Position numbers and translations under genes: made by a program. DNA of 13,875 nucleotides from JAFAGX01 sp035623255. Its GTDB lineage: Bacteria > Acidobacteriota > Terriglobia > Terriglobales > Acidobacteriaceae. The notes beneath the pieces are model-generated. The model saw only the letters and a program-made list of their open reading frames with translations. It was not told where the DNA came from and did no database searches. How positions within the stretch are numbered: position 1 is the stretch's first letter; the number at the start of each line of letters is the position of its first letter. Shown piece after piece: positions 1 through 6,805 of the stretch. Location: NCBI GenBank assembly GCA_035623255.1, contig DASPTU010000085.1, positions 1 through 13,875 on the forward strand, read 5' to 3'.

Positions 1-424
1 AGCCGCCCTGAGGAGCGTTTAGGGGGAAACAAACAGCAGTTTCAACCTTAGCATGACCCGGATGTGGGGCATGCTCGAAGGCGGAGCGTGGGGTTACGTT
101 GGTAAGGCTCCATGGGGTGCGCTCCCCGGCCTCTACCAGGCCGCACCAGCATGGGCAACGGAACGCCATGGCAGCCAGACCAGCCGATACAGTGTTTCGA
201 CCCTCGGCGGGCTCCGCATTCCAGATTCGTAGTCTGTGCCTTGAACGGCCAGTTGCCGCTGAGTCACGTCTCGGGCCGACGGGAGGAGCCACAGGGCAAA
301 GTCTATTTGCGGATTCTTCGTGGCTTCCTCCTTGCCTGTTTGTTCAGCCATTCCGGGCAATCGAGCTTCTCTTTTTGTAGGGGCGTCTTAAGCTGTAGAT
401 GCGGTCTCTGCAGAAGGCGGGGTC
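1..424. other. No recognisable gene
   Basis: No reading frame here resembles a protein I know. Several frames stay open for 60 to 110 codons on both strands, as expected by chance in GC-rich DNA. The best-looking is a minus-strand frame at 133-351 whose first residues (MAEQTGKEEATKNPQIDF) look protein-like, but the rest reads as low-quality sequence and no good ribosome site precedes it. I do not call it. The last ten bases hold the ribosome site of the aldolase relic. Confidence 0.5.
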
Positions 425-640
425 ATGCATGTCTTGCGTGAGATCTTGGAGCAGGAGCAGGAAGGAGGAATAGCGATTGGCCACTTCAACGTTGCCAATC
501 TGGTTTTACTGAAGGCCGTGTTCACCGCCGCGCAGGCATTGAAAGTCCCGTCCTGGTGGGCGCAACATGACGGATTCGCGTCCAGCTTCCGGCCTGGCGT
601 GGTTCGGTTGGCCAAGCTGGCACCCGTGCTTAGGCGTACC
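425..640 (+). pseudogene. Decayed 5' fragment of class II fructose-bisphosphate aldolase
   Basis: The first 42 or so codons read like the N-terminus of class II fructose/tagatose-bisphosphate aldolases, zinc enzymes that cleave FBP to DHAP and glyceraldehyde-3-phosphate in glycolysis: LREILEQ, then AIGHFNVANL, then LLKAVFTAAQALKVP. The ATG has a reasonable ribosome site (AAGGCGG at 414-420). After KVP the frame breaks. The family's expected continuation (VLVGAT) is found in another frame at 550-567 and ends at a TGA at 568-570, so one base appears lost near 548-550. Weak family-like sequence (GVVRLAKLAPVLR) follows in the first frame, and the remaining roughly 250 residues, including the metal-binding histidines, are absent. 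Family similarity is from memory; the frame break is read directly. It is a non-functional relic, possibly left by a deletion. Confidence 0.7.
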
Positions 641-647
641 ATTGGGC

Positions 648-818
648 ATGAGCAGAATACGTCCAGAATACGTCGACGCAAACTCTCTGCGTTCTGATCG
701 CTTGGTAGCCGTCGAAGTCCTCCTTCGACAAGAGCCCGACGAGGAAGAAGACGAAGAGGAAGACGAAGGCGACGATGACGATGATAAGAACAGAGATGAT
801 GATGGCTATTCAGAGTAA
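648..818 (+). CDS. Small highly acidic protein of unknown function
   Basis: A 56-residue frame ends in an Asp/Glu run (roughly residues 33-56) and the terminus DDDGYSE. The stretch VEVLLRQEPDEEEDEEEDEG resembles the short acidic proteins I recall from Acidobacteriota genomes, which have no assigned function. The start is uncertain. ATG 648 has only a weak GGG upstream, and a TTG at 702 would give 38 residues starting just before the conserved-looking part; that may be the real start because the codons between 648 and 702 look unlike the rest. The protein has no membrane segment or cysteines. It lies just downstream of the aldolase relic and reads the same way. The acidic tail is so biased that similarity alone is weak evidence. 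Confidence 0.5.
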   Translation: MSRIRPEYVDANSLRSDRLVAVEVLLRQEPDEEEDEEEDEGDDDDDKNRDDDGYSE

Positions 819-1292
819 GCGTGCCCCTATTTGTGCGGGTCTGCCGGCTTTTTAGTGGCCTCTAGGGACCCAGGTCTAGGCCACCGCCAGCGCTGTGGGA
901 AGAATGAAGCGCGTACACTTCGTCAAGGTAATCGGGGAAGTGCCGGATTTACTCTTGCAGGAATTTCGCGCTTGCATCCGTAAAGTTGCTTTGGTAGAGG
1001 ATATGCCGCCGAACCAGCCGCGACGCAGTCGGGTCAGTAAAGGTGACTGCTTCTGGGTCTCTTCCACTGCGTTCCCACGACCAAGAAGAGCACCTTTGAC
1101 CTATCGACGGGGCCAACTACATCGTACTTTATCAGAAGAATATTGAAACGATCTGCTGCAGCGCCTGACCGTCAAGCATACAGTTGGACTGCACTCCTCA
1201 GCCATTGGCAACCAACGTCTTGTTTGGCAATCAGTTCGGTGGAGTGTAGCACAAATGATGTAAGCTGTATTTTGTCCCGTCGGGACCCGTTT
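819..1292. other. Gene-free stretch upstream of rpsU
   Basis: I see no supported gene. A frame at 895-1146 opens with MGRMKRVHFVKVIGEVPDLL, but the remainder is unlike a natural protein and matches nothing I know. A T-run at 850-854 follows GCCGGC but only three base pairs can form before it, so I do not call a terminator. Any promoter of rpsU must lie here; no convincing -35/-10 pair was found. Confidence 0.4.
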
Positions 1293-1300
1293 GGGGGTGA
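1293..1300 (+). promoter_or_regulatory. Ribosome binding site that fixes the TTG start of rpsU
   Basis: GGGGGTGA matches the anti-Shine-Dalgarno complement GGAGGTGA at seven of eight positions and ends four bases before TTG 1305. The in-frame ATG at 1143 lies far upstream, and the 54 codons between look non-coding, so this site decides the start. Confidence 0.7.
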
Positions 1301-1304
1301 TGAT

Positions 1305-1502
1305 TTGGCGGAAGTTCGACTGCAAGAGGGCGAGTCATTGGAGAATGCCCTCCGTCGGTTCAAGCGCAAGGTTCAGACCGAGGACATTATTAAGGAAGTG
1401 AAGCGTCACTCTTACTATTTGAAGCCGGGCGAGAAGCGGAGACTGAAGCAAGCTTTGGCACGAAAGCGTGCCCGAAAAAAGAATCGCAGGGGGCCAGATT
1501 AG
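1305..1502 (+). CDS. rpsU: 30S ribosomal protein S21
   Basis: S21 is a small basic protein of the 30S subunit that helps mRNA pairing with the 3' end of 16S rRNA during initiation. The 65-residue product has the family hallmarks: AEVRLQEGESLENALRRFKR at residues 2-21, then a helical basic middle with KVQTEDIIKEVKRHSYY, and a Lys/Arg-rich tail (RRLKQALARKRARKKNRR). Length is normal for S21 (about 58-75). The start is TTG, chosen because the conserved N-terminus begins right after it and a near-perfect ribosome site precedes it. The longer frame from ATG 1143 would add 54 unrelated residues. A hairpin follows the stop. Its neighbour downstream is the DEAD-box helicase, a sensible RNA/translation context, but they are 555 bases apart and probably separate transcripts. 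Confidence 0.95.
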   Translation: MAEVRLQEGESLENALRRFKRKVQTEDIIKEVKRHSYYLKPGEKRRLKQALARKRARKKNRRGPD

Positions 1503-1515
1503 CCTGTAACAGCTT

Positions 1516-1546
1516 GGGTCGCCGCCAAGTAGCGACCTTCCGTTTC
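1516..1546 (+). terminator. Probable intrinsic terminator of rpsU
   Basis: Fourteen bases after the rpsU stop, GGTCGC (1517-1522) can pair with GCGACC (1532-1537) around a nine-base loop, with an extra G-U pair at the base, followed by TTCCGTTTC. The U-tract is imperfect, so termination may be partial. Confidence 0.5.
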
Positions 1547-1602
1547 GCCGGACGAGGTTCTCTCCTGGATAACCGAAGGGCCAGTTTCTAGGTGAGCTCA
1601 CC

Positions 1603-1761
1603 CTAACGAACTGGACTGTTGGTGCGCTCCGGAGCAGCCTGCTTAGTGTTCTCAGGGGGAGTGCGCTCTTGGGGCGTTTGCTCGGGGCGGGTGTCTGCTC
1701 TCTTTTCCAGTTGATCGGCTTGGCGCTGCGATTTCTCGAGTTTGGTGCGCTTCTCTGCCAT
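1603..1761 (-). CDS. Small charged protein, 52 residues, unknown function
   Basis: Starting at ATG 1761 on the minus strand, a frame of 52 residues begins MAEKRTKLEKSQRQADQLEK and continues with a Pro/Glu/Arg-rich second half (TPQERTPPENTKQAAPERTN) to a TAG. Composition is almost entirely charged or polar: no membrane segment, no cysteine, and a probable short N-terminal helix. I recall similar short proteins in Acidobacteriota, with no known role. Supporting it: coherent amphipathic-looking N-terminus, ATG start, and a position filling an otherwise empty gap between rpsU and the helicase. Against it: no strong ribosome site upstream and small size. It lies antisense to its neighbours, tail to tail with rpsU. 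The function cannot be inferred. Confidence 0.55.
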   Translation of the reverse strand: MAEKRTKLEKSQRQADQLEKRADTRPEQTPQERTPPENTKQAAPERTNSPVR

Positions 1762-2057
1762 ACGCACAGCTTGACACAGGCGAGCGAGATTGGCTAGAGC
1801 CTGTGACTTTCAGACTGCCTCGTTAGCAGTTTCCGAATGTGCCCCAGGGTCGAAATCCAGATCTGCTATACTAACCAGGACGCTTTTGCCACGGTTTGCT
1901 CGTCACGCGGTGGTCACTCGTTTAGACCAGCTTCATCTCCGCCTTTCCTGCCTGCCGTTTAGTTCAGCGCCAAATCTGAAATCAATGTGAGCGGCACTGA
2001 AACTCTTGACATGTGTCTGAGTGTGTGACAAGGCCCTCCAGAAAGAGAACAACTCGA
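1762..2057. other. Intergenic region / likely long 5' leader of the helicase gene
   Basis: No protein-like frame. It separates a minus-strand small gene from the plus-strand helicase, so it should carry promoters for both. A TTGACA at 1771-1776 and another at 2006-2011 have no acceptable -10 box at 16-18 bases. An extended -10-like element lies at 1864-1872. If that is used, the helicase mRNA has a leader of about 180 bases, a length often seen in cold-regulated RNA helicase genes; this is inference only. Confidence 0.35.
1864..1872 (+). promoter_or_regulatory. Candidate extended -10 promoter element for the helicase gene
   Basis: TGCTATACT fits the extended -10 pattern TGnTATAAT with one mismatch. 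No recognisable -35 box lies 16-18 bases upstream, which extended -10 promoters can tolerate. The start point would be near 1879. Confidence 0.3.
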
Positions 2058-3254
2058 ATGACCACATTTTCGGAACTGCCCCTGTCTTCTGCGTTACAGC
2101 GGAAGCTGGCGGCAGCTCGATTCATTAACCTCACCCCTATCCAGGTGGGTGCGATCCCTCTTGCCCTTGAGGGCAAAGACGTAATCGGCACCGCCCAGAC
2201 CGGCACCGGCAAGACACTGGCGTTTCTGATTCCGGTGCTCGAGAGGCTTCACCGCGAGCCAACACGTCAAGCGAGCGCTCTGGTTTTGGCGCCCACGCGC
2301 GAACTCGCAATGCAAGTGCACGAGCAATACGAGAAACTGCGCAGCCAGCGCATTCCCAGAGGTGCCCTTATTATCGGCGGTGTATCGGAGAAGATGCAGA
2401 TCCATGGTCTCCGTGCTGGCCCGGGGCTGGTAATTGCCACTCCGGGACGGCTGCAGGACTTTATCACCCGGAAGCTAATTGACTTGCGGCAGGTAAGAAT
2501 GCTAGTGCTCGACGAAGCTGACCGGATGTTGGATATGGGGTTTCTGCCTTCCATCCAGCGCATTTTGTCAATACTGCCACAGCGCCGGCAGACGCTGTGC
2601 TTCTCAGCGACTATGGAAAAGTCAGTCGTCGGCCTTGTCCATGACTGCATGCGCGAGCCAGTACGGGTCGCTTTGGGCTCGGTCCTCAAACCAGCACAGA
2701 GCGTACAGTTGAGAGCGTATGAGGTCCGTCCCGGCGAGAAACTGGACATTCTCCGGCAATTGCTTTATGCAGAGAAGGGACAGACTCTGATCTTCACGCG
2801 CACAAAACGCGGCACACAACGGCTTACCAAGGAACTGGTACGGGAAGGCTTCTCTGCCGCGATGATTCACGGCGACCGCTCGCAAGCCCAGCGTAACGGA
2901 GCCTTGAGTGGATTTCAGGAAGGCCGCTTCCAGGTACTGGTGGCTACCGATATCGCTGCGCGGGGCTTGCACGTGAACGACGTGGCCCATGTGATCAACT
3001 ACGACCTGCCAAAGATGGCCGAGGACTTCATCCACCGTGTCGGGCGCACGGGACGTGCCGGGTCCCAGGGCTGCGCCTCCACCCTAGTCGCAGGCGCCGA
3101 GGTTCTGGAGCTTATGCATATCGAGCGCATGCTCCAGTTACGGATGGAACGGAAGCACGGAGACCTCTTGGCAGCAGATCGACCGAAGCGATTCATCCAA
3201 AACACCCTTGCAACACGAACGTTGACCGCGTTGCCGGGTGAGGTTTTTCTGTGA
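2058..3254 (+). CDS. rhlE: DEAD-box ATP-dependent RNA helicase, RhlE-type
   Basis: Cytoplasmic ATP-dependent unwinding of short RNA duplexes, typically in ribosome assembly and RNA decay. All superfamily 2 motifs are visible in the 398-residue product: Q motif (FSELPLS at 4-10, TPIQ at 26-29), motif I AQTGTGKT (46-53), Ia PTREL (79-83), Ib TPGR (128-131), II DEAD (152-155), III SAT (183-185), IV LIFTRTKRG, V ATDIAARGLHV and VI HRVGRTGRAG. The C-terminal tail after the second RecA domain is short, without the long basic tail of many RhlE proteins. ATG 2058 was chosen because RhlE proteins start a few residues before the Q motif; a GTG at 2013 would add 15 unlikely residues. The site before it (GAAAGAG) is modest. 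It converges with a minus-strand cluster that encodes an RRM RNA-binding protein, a common functional partner. The subfamily symbol is less certain than the family. Confidence 0.95.
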   Translation: MTTFSELPLSSALQRKLAAARFINLTPIQVGAIPLALEGKDVIGTAQTGTGKTLAFLIPVLERLHREPTRQASALVLAPTRELAMQVHEQYEKLRSQRIPRGALIIGGVSEKMQIHGLRAGPGLVIATPGRLQDFITRKLIDLRQVRMLVLDEADRMLDMGFLPSIQRILSILPQRRQTLCFSATMEKSVVGLVHDCMREPVRVALGSVLKPAQSVQLRAYEVRPGEKLDILRQLLYAEKGQTLIFTRTKRGTQRLTKELVREGFSAAMIHGDRSQAQRNGALSGFQEGRFQVLVATDIAARGLHVNDVAHVINYDLPKMAEDFIHRVGRTGRAGSQGCASTLVAGAEVLELMHIERMLQLRMERKHGDLLAADRPKRFIQNTLATRTLTALPGEVFL

Positions 3255-3263
3255 AAACGGAAC

Positions 3264-3297
3264 GAGATCACCGGGTCATCAAGCTCCGGTAATTCTC
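3264..3297. terminator. Candidate bidirectional hairpin between convergent genes
   Basis: ACCGG and CCGGT form five G/C-rich pairs, and GAGA/TCTC can extend the stem at its base after a small internal loop. It sits exactly between the helicase stop and the stop of the converging small gene. There is no clear U-run on either strand, so efficient intrinsic termination is doubtful. Confidence 0.3.
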
Positions 3298-3306
3298 ACA
3301 GGGTGT

Positions 3307-3549
3307 CTACTGATCGATGCCGGTTCTGCTGAGCGGTGTCGATTCTTCAACGGGAGTGGTTTCGTCGGAGCCGATGCGGAACAAAGCTGCCTGTGCTTCT
3401 GCGTGCTCCTGCAACTCGCGCACCTCGTCCACGCTGCCTTCCTGTGTCTGCTGCTTGCGCTGGCTCTTACGCTCTGCTTTTTCGCGTTGTTTTTGTTGGC
3501 GCGCTTGTTCTTTCTGACGCTTCATAAACGTCGCTCGGCCTCGCGGCAT
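3307..3549 (-). CDS. Small basic coiled protein of unknown function
   Basis: The 80-residue product begins MPRGRATFMKRQKEQARQQK and continues as a Lys/Arg/Gln-rich helix to about residue 38, then becomes acidic/neutral (VDEVRELQEHAEAQAALFRI) and ends polar. The start ATG 3549 has a good ribosome site (GGGGGA around 3555-3560); the longer frame from 3579 adds ten unlikely residues. I recall similar short proteins starting GRGRATFxKRQKE in Acidobacteriota and Deltaproteobacteria, usually next to RNA-related genes, without a known function. The basic N-terminal helix would suit nucleic-acid or ribosome binding, which is inference. It is the last gene of a minus-strand cluster, 82 bases after the RRM gene. 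Confidence 0.75.
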   Translation of the reverse strand: MPRGRATFMKRQKEQARQQKQREKAERKSQRKQQTQEGSVDEVRELQEHAEAQAALFRIGSDETTPVEESTPLSRTGIDQ

Positions 3550-3585
3550 ACACGATCCCCCAATCCATATTCTGTTCATCGCTGG

Positions 3586-3604
3586 CGGGCGATTTTACCG
3601 CCCG
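3586..3604 (-). promoter_or_regulatory. G/C-rich hairpin between RRM gene and small basic gene
   Basis: CGGGCG and CGCCCG pair perfectly around a seven-base loop. It lies after the RRM stop and before the ribosome site of the next gene in the same direction, with no U-run. It could stabilise the upstream mRNA 3' end or attenuate read-through; both are guesses. Confidence 0.35.
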
Positions 3605-3631
3605 TCGGCGCGCGCCCGGCGTATCAGAAAC

Positions 3632-3982
3632 CTACCAGCGTGGTTCTCGGGGCTGACGCGCGTGGCCGCGGTAATCATCGCGCCCACGTCCGCCTCCACT
3701 AGCGCCAAACCGCTGTCCGCCGCTCCTTGACCGGTCGGACTTCGGCTTCGCTTCGTTGATCGTCAACGTGCGTCCCCCCAGTTCAGTTCCGTTCAGTGCT
3801 GCAATGGCTTTATCGGCTTCACTGGCATTGGTCATTTCGACAAATGCAAAACCGCGTGCACGACCTGTCTCTCGGTCGGTCACGATACTGACTTTGTCGA
3901 CGGTGCCGTGCGCCTCGAAAACGGTTCGCAATTCTGACTCGGTTGTACTGTGGGGCAGATTGCCAACATAAAGGTTCTTCAT
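3632..3982 (-). CDS. RRM-domain RNA-binding protein
   Basis: A single RNA recognition motif binds single-stranded RNA through aromatic residues on its beta sheet. In the 116-residue product RNP2 is LYVGNL (4-9) and RNP1 is RGFAFVEM (43-50), both with the key aromatics; the fold ends near residue 78 (LTINEAKP). The tail (about 80-116) is rich in Gly, Arg, Ser and Asp, including GGGRGRDDYRG, typical of bacterial and cyanobacterial Rbp-type proteins. ATG 3982 has a strong site (AGAGAGGAA, eight bases upstream). Its start codon overlaps the stop of the preceding pseudo-receiver gene as ATGA, so translation is probably coupled. Such proteins are often cold- or stress-induced RNA chaperones; the actual target is unknown. 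Confidence 0.92.
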   Translation of the reverse strand: MKNLYVGNLPHSTTESELRTVFEAHGTVDKVSIVTDRETGRARGFAFVEMTNASEADKAIAALNGTELGGRTLTINEAKPKSDRSRSGGQRFGASGGGRGRDDYRGHARQPREPRW

Positions 3983-4581
3983 AGCGTTTCCTCTCTTAGC
4001 AAATCATCCAAGGTTGCCGATCCTGGAGTTCGTTTCAGCGGCCGTGCCTCAGAATCCCGTAGCGGTGCAGGTCTGTCCCGCATCGCTTGGGTGCGAGCGA
4101 CGGATGCGGATCGGACTGCGGAAATCCTCCGGGATGCCTCCAGGATTCCCCAGTGCTGAGGCGGATCTCCGGGACCATCGGAAAGTGCTGCTTGTGTACT
4201 CAGAGCAGGGACCTGGTCGTTGCTCTGCTCAACGGCAGAGTCTTCGTCTAAATTCGGTGAATCCGCGAGGTACTCCGGTTTGCCAACAAAGAACGCTAGT
4301 TGCTGCCGGGGTGTGGCGCTACGAATGTCTTCGCAAAATCTGTCACGATGACCCACTCCCTTTTCCATGTTGATCAGGACGAGGTCGTATGAGTCCGCTC
4401 TCCACCAGGAACGCGCTTCCGGGATATCGGCGGCACACTCGACCTCCATACCGAGTTTGCGCATGACTTCAGCACGCAAGTCGCGCTTCGCACGCGACGT
4501 GTCGACCAGGAGGACTCGTTTCTTCTTGACTCCCCCGGGTATAGGTGCGGCGAGCGGCGATGCCGATGTTGTCATGCTCAT
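3979..4581 (-). CDS. Receiver-like (pseudo-response-regulator) protein
   Basis: From ATG 4581 the product is 200 residues. Residues 20-110 resemble a CheY-like receiver: first strand KKRVLLVDTS (19-29), helix AKRDLRAEVMRKLGM, and the third strand DLVLINM where the usual phospho-accepting Asp is Asn (N71). The acidic pair before it is reduced to one Asp (D27), but the conserved Lys is kept in VGKPEYLA (K101). So it probably cannot be phosphorylated in the normal way and may act as a docking or pseudo-receiver domain. The last 90 residues are Ser/Pro/Asp-rich and probably disordered, with no DNA-binding domain. The frame is open upstream to 4821, but homology begins near 4530. The start at 4581 is supported by an ATGA overlap with the preceding small gene's other frame. 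Its stop overlaps the RRM start (ATGA). I recall similar proteins in Acidobacteriota without known function. Confidence 0.75.
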   Translation of the reverse strand: MSMTTSASPLAAPIPGGVKKKRVLLVDTSRAKRDLRAEVMRKLGMEVECAADIPEARSWWRADSYDLVLINMEKGVGHRDRFCEDIRSATPRQQLAFFVGKPEYLADSPNLDEDSAVEQSNDQVPALSTQAALSDGPGDPPQHWGILEASRRISAVRSASVARTQAMRDRPAPLRDSEARPLKRTPGSATLDDLLREETL

Positions 4582-4735
4582 GCCGACACCGCTGTTGGCT
4601 TCGCGCCGTTTGGAGGACCCGCAGATTTGCGTTGTGTTCTCCGCGTTCCAGTAGTTCGAGGGTTCGCTTCCGGCGAGCGATCTTCTGCTTGCGTTCTCTG
4701 TGAAATCTGGACTTGTCGCCATTAAGAGCGGACAT
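4578..4735 (-). pseudogene. Small basic protein gene, apparently frameshifted
   Basis: ATG 4735 has a ribosome site (AGGAA about eight bases upstream) and starts MSALNGDKSRFHRERKQKIA, followed by RRKRTLELLER, a strongly basic helix that I recall from short Acidobacteriota proteins. In this frame translation runs to 4469, overlapping the pseudo-receiver gene by more than 100 bases with poor-looking sequence. In a second frame, the stretch RRTQRKSAGPPNGAKPTAVS ends at a TGA (4580-4578) that overlaps the pseudo-receiver ATG as ATGA. Losing one base somewhere around 4630-4660 would explain both, and the repaired product would be 52 residues. Alternatives are that the 88-residue frame is real, or that the sequence has an indel error. 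Function unknown; the basic helix suggests nucleic-acid contact. Confidence 0.5.
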
Positions 4736-5008
4736 GCTGAATTCCTGTCAGTCAGGCGAGTTGGTGAACGGTGGTGTGTCAGAACGCCTCTTATGGGAGC
4801 ACCTAACTGGATGGTCTGCATTTATGAGCATCGTCGGCGAAGCGTCTAAAAGCGTCGGCAGTTGTCGCAGCGAGTACGTTGTTCAGGGAGAATCGGTGAT
4901 GCAATTAGAACGCCTCTCGATCTGTCAATCGCGGAGGCAGAAGATGCTCTGGTGACATACCTTCGAGGTTCAAGGTGATTTCAGTATACGCTCTTTGCGA
5001 ACATCCTG

Positions 5009-5866
5009 CTAAACGCGCTCTACTGGCGAAGGCCCCCGGGAGGTGGTTCCGTGCATCTGGCGTTTCCGCCTGTTCTTTTCGGAATGCGCCAGGGCTAGGC
5101 GAGCGGCAATGATGGAATATACCGAGGGATTAAAAGCGAGTCCGATGTGCGTGCCCGAGACTGAGAAGTCCGCTTCCGGGCGGTCGGTCCTGCAATACCG
5201 CCAGTCAACCACTCCGTCCCCTTCGGTGTAAACCGCAGTTTCCAAAACCGACGCAGGCATAACGCAGCGGAGAGACTCCAAGAAATCGCAAGTGCAACGA
5301 CCGGTGTAGCAGTCGGGAAGAACTCCCGTGCCGTGCTTCTTTAGGATGCGATGTCGAACCATCTCCGCCGCGCGTAAAATGCTGGGATGGGCCACCGTAC
5401 CGCGAAAAGGCGCACCCAGAGTAGTAACGGAGGCGATATCCGCTGGCCGCTGCGACGCGATGGCACGCGCGATAATGCCTCCCAGACTGTGGCCGATCAG
5501 GTGGACTCTCCGGCCAGATTTCGTGAGCGCCCTTTCGATGGTTTTGCTTAGTTGACGTCTAATCAGGAGGTTCGGACATTCTGTGTTGAAACCTATGCCT
5601 GAAAAGAAAGGTTTGTATCCAATTCGGGCCAACCATTGATGTAATGGCGTCAAATAAACATCGGGGCAGAGAAAAGCAGGTATGAGAACCACGGCGGAAC
5701 CGTCGCCGTGCGGTATTCCTAGACCGTAATACAAAGGTGCCGCATGCAGCAGAACCAACTCGGCCGCAGACAGCACTTCGCCCAAAATAGGAACGTCAGC
5801 TTCCTGATAATCCTGAGTACGAATAGGGGAGCCGCAATCCCGGGGATCGACGTGGTGTCTTCTCAT
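5009..5866 (-). CDS. Alpha/beta hydrolase, lipase/esterase-like
   Basis: The 285-residue product has the alpha/beta hydrolase layout: strand AVVLIPAFLC (59-68) supplying the oxyanion region, nucleophile elbow GHSLGG with Ser127, a probable catalytic acid at Asp217 in TEGDGVVDW, and His240 in SGTHIG. The pattern HLIGHSLGGIIAR followed by VTTLGAPFRGT resembles triacylglycerol lipases and PGAP1-like esterases. There is no signal peptide or long hydrophobic helix, so it is probably cytoplasmic. Four cysteines cluster at 186-201 (C186, C191, C193, C201), perhaps a metal or disulfide site. The basic tail (KNRRKRQ) is unusual. The ATG at 5866 has only a distant AGGA, but no later start leaves the domain whole. 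It is transcribed away from the SRPBCC-like gene; substrate is unknown. Confidence 0.85.
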   Translation of the reverse strand: MRRHHVDPRDCGSPIRTQDYQEADVPILGEVLSAAELVLLHAAPLYYGLGIPHGDGSAVVLIPAFLCPDVYLTPLHQWLARIGYKPFFSGIGFNTECPNLLIRRQLSKTIERALTKSGRRVHLIGHSLGGIIARAIASQRPADIASVTTLGAPFRGTVAHPSILRAAEMVRHRILKKHGTGVLPDCYTGRCTCDFLESLRCVMPASVLETAVYTEGDGVVDWRYCRTDRPEADFSVSGTHIGLAFNPSVYSIIAARLALAHSEKNRRKRQMHGTTSRGPSPVERV

Positions 5867-6005
5867 TGAGGCGCTGTCCTACTGTACGTGACAGCCCGAA
5901 GTTCCACAATGATAGTTTTGCCCGGGCTTCCCAGCACGTAAACCTCGGAGCGGATGTTGACAAGCAGTTGTGCCCGGATCACGATTTCACAAGAGGTTCC
6001 GCGCT

Positions 6006-6764
6006 ATGGTGCAAACTGTAAAGCCTGTGCAACTGAACCCGCGGACCCTGGAAGCATTTGATGCTTACATTCACCACGCTGAAACGGAAATGGAGCAGAC
6101 TTTGCACGGAAGCGGGCCATTTCTCTGGTCTCAGCAGACGCCAGAGCGGGCTCAGGAGGTCGGTCGCGGACAGGTGGTGGCGCAATTCTGGTCTGGCCGA
6201 GGGCCAGTCAAGGTGCCGAACGGTTTGATCCACGACTGGATTGCTGCCGTGTTCATTCCGGATTCGACCATCCAAGAAATATTTGCATTGATCCAAGAAT
6301 ACGATAATCACAAGAACATCTACAAACCCGAGGTAATTGACTCAAAGCTTATTAGGCGTAACGATAACGATTTCCAAATCCATCTGCGACTTCTGAAGAA
6401 GAAAATCATCACCGTGGTCCTCGATACTGATCATGAGGTGCATTATCGTCCCGTGGATCGAACCCGCTGGGTGTGCCGCTCGTATACGACGCTAATTGCA
6501 GAAGTGGAAAACGCCGGAAGCCAGGACGAGCGAGTCTTGCAGGCTGATACCGGTTACGGATTTCTATGGCGCCTGTATTCCTATTGGCGATTCGAGGAGC
6601 GTGATGCCGGTGTTGTCGTCGAGTGCCGAGCCATATCGCTGACGCGTGACGTGCCATTTGGGCTAGGATGGGCCATTGAACCGATCATCCAAAAGCTCCC
6701 CAAGGAGTCGCTCATCAGCACCCTCGAGGCTACCCGCCAAGCGCTGCATGCCAGAACAAGATAG
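6006..6764 (+). CDS. Conserved hypothetical protein, SRPBCC/START-like
   Basis: The 252-residue product is alpha/beta with a helical N-terminus (LNPRTLEAFDAYIHHAETEM), a central part with a ligand-cavity look (IHDWIAAVFIPDSTIQEIFA; alternating strands to HEVHYRPVD), and a well-ordered C-terminal half containing ADTGYGFLWRLYSYWRFEER, CRAISLTRDVPFGLGW and a closing helix. I recall proteins of this type in Acidobacteriota, assigned only loosely to the polyketide cyclase/START superfamily, so a lipid or hydrophobic ligand is possible but unproven. Relatives I remember carry a signal peptide; none is seen here, nor in the longer frame from GTG 5970. ATG 6006 was chosen for its ribosome site AAGAGG (5991-5996). 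It converges on the sigma factor gene with 41 bases between the stops. Confidence 0.75.
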   Translation: MVQTVKPVQLNPRTLEAFDAYIHHAETEMEQTLHGSGPFLWSQQTPERAQEVGRGQVVAQFWSGRGPVKVPNGLIHDWIAAVFIPDSTIQEIFALIQEYDNHKNIYKPEVIDSKLIRRNDNDFQIHLRLLKKKIITVVLDTDHEVHYRPVDRTRWVCRSYTTLIAEVENAGSQDERVLQADTGYGFLWRLYSYWRFEERDAGVVVECRAISLTRDVPFGLGWAIEPIIQKLPKESLISTLEATRQALHARTR

Positions 6765-6805
6765 TGTTTGTGTCCCCCGTATTAAGCTTGGTTATGAGCG
6801 TTCGC

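Noticed and set aside
7..16. CCTGAGGAGC, identical to ten bases of the tRNA 3' acceptor end
   Set aside because: Too short and on the opposite strand to the tRNA; chance is enough to explain it, so no att-site pair is claimed.
1143..1304. N-terminal extension of S21 from ATG 1143
   Set aside because: Codons look non-coding, the S21 N-terminus begins right after TTG 1305, and a strong ribosome site lies inside the extension.
3238..3702. 154-codon plus-strand ORF with a hydrophobic Leu/Cys/Phe stretch
   Set aside because: It is the antisense of the Lys/Glu-rich small gene and the RRM tail; such antisense gives false membrane-like sequence.
4923..4928. Minus-strand TTGACA upstream of the pseudo-receiver cluster
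   Set aside because: No -10-like hexamer lies 16-18 bases downstream.
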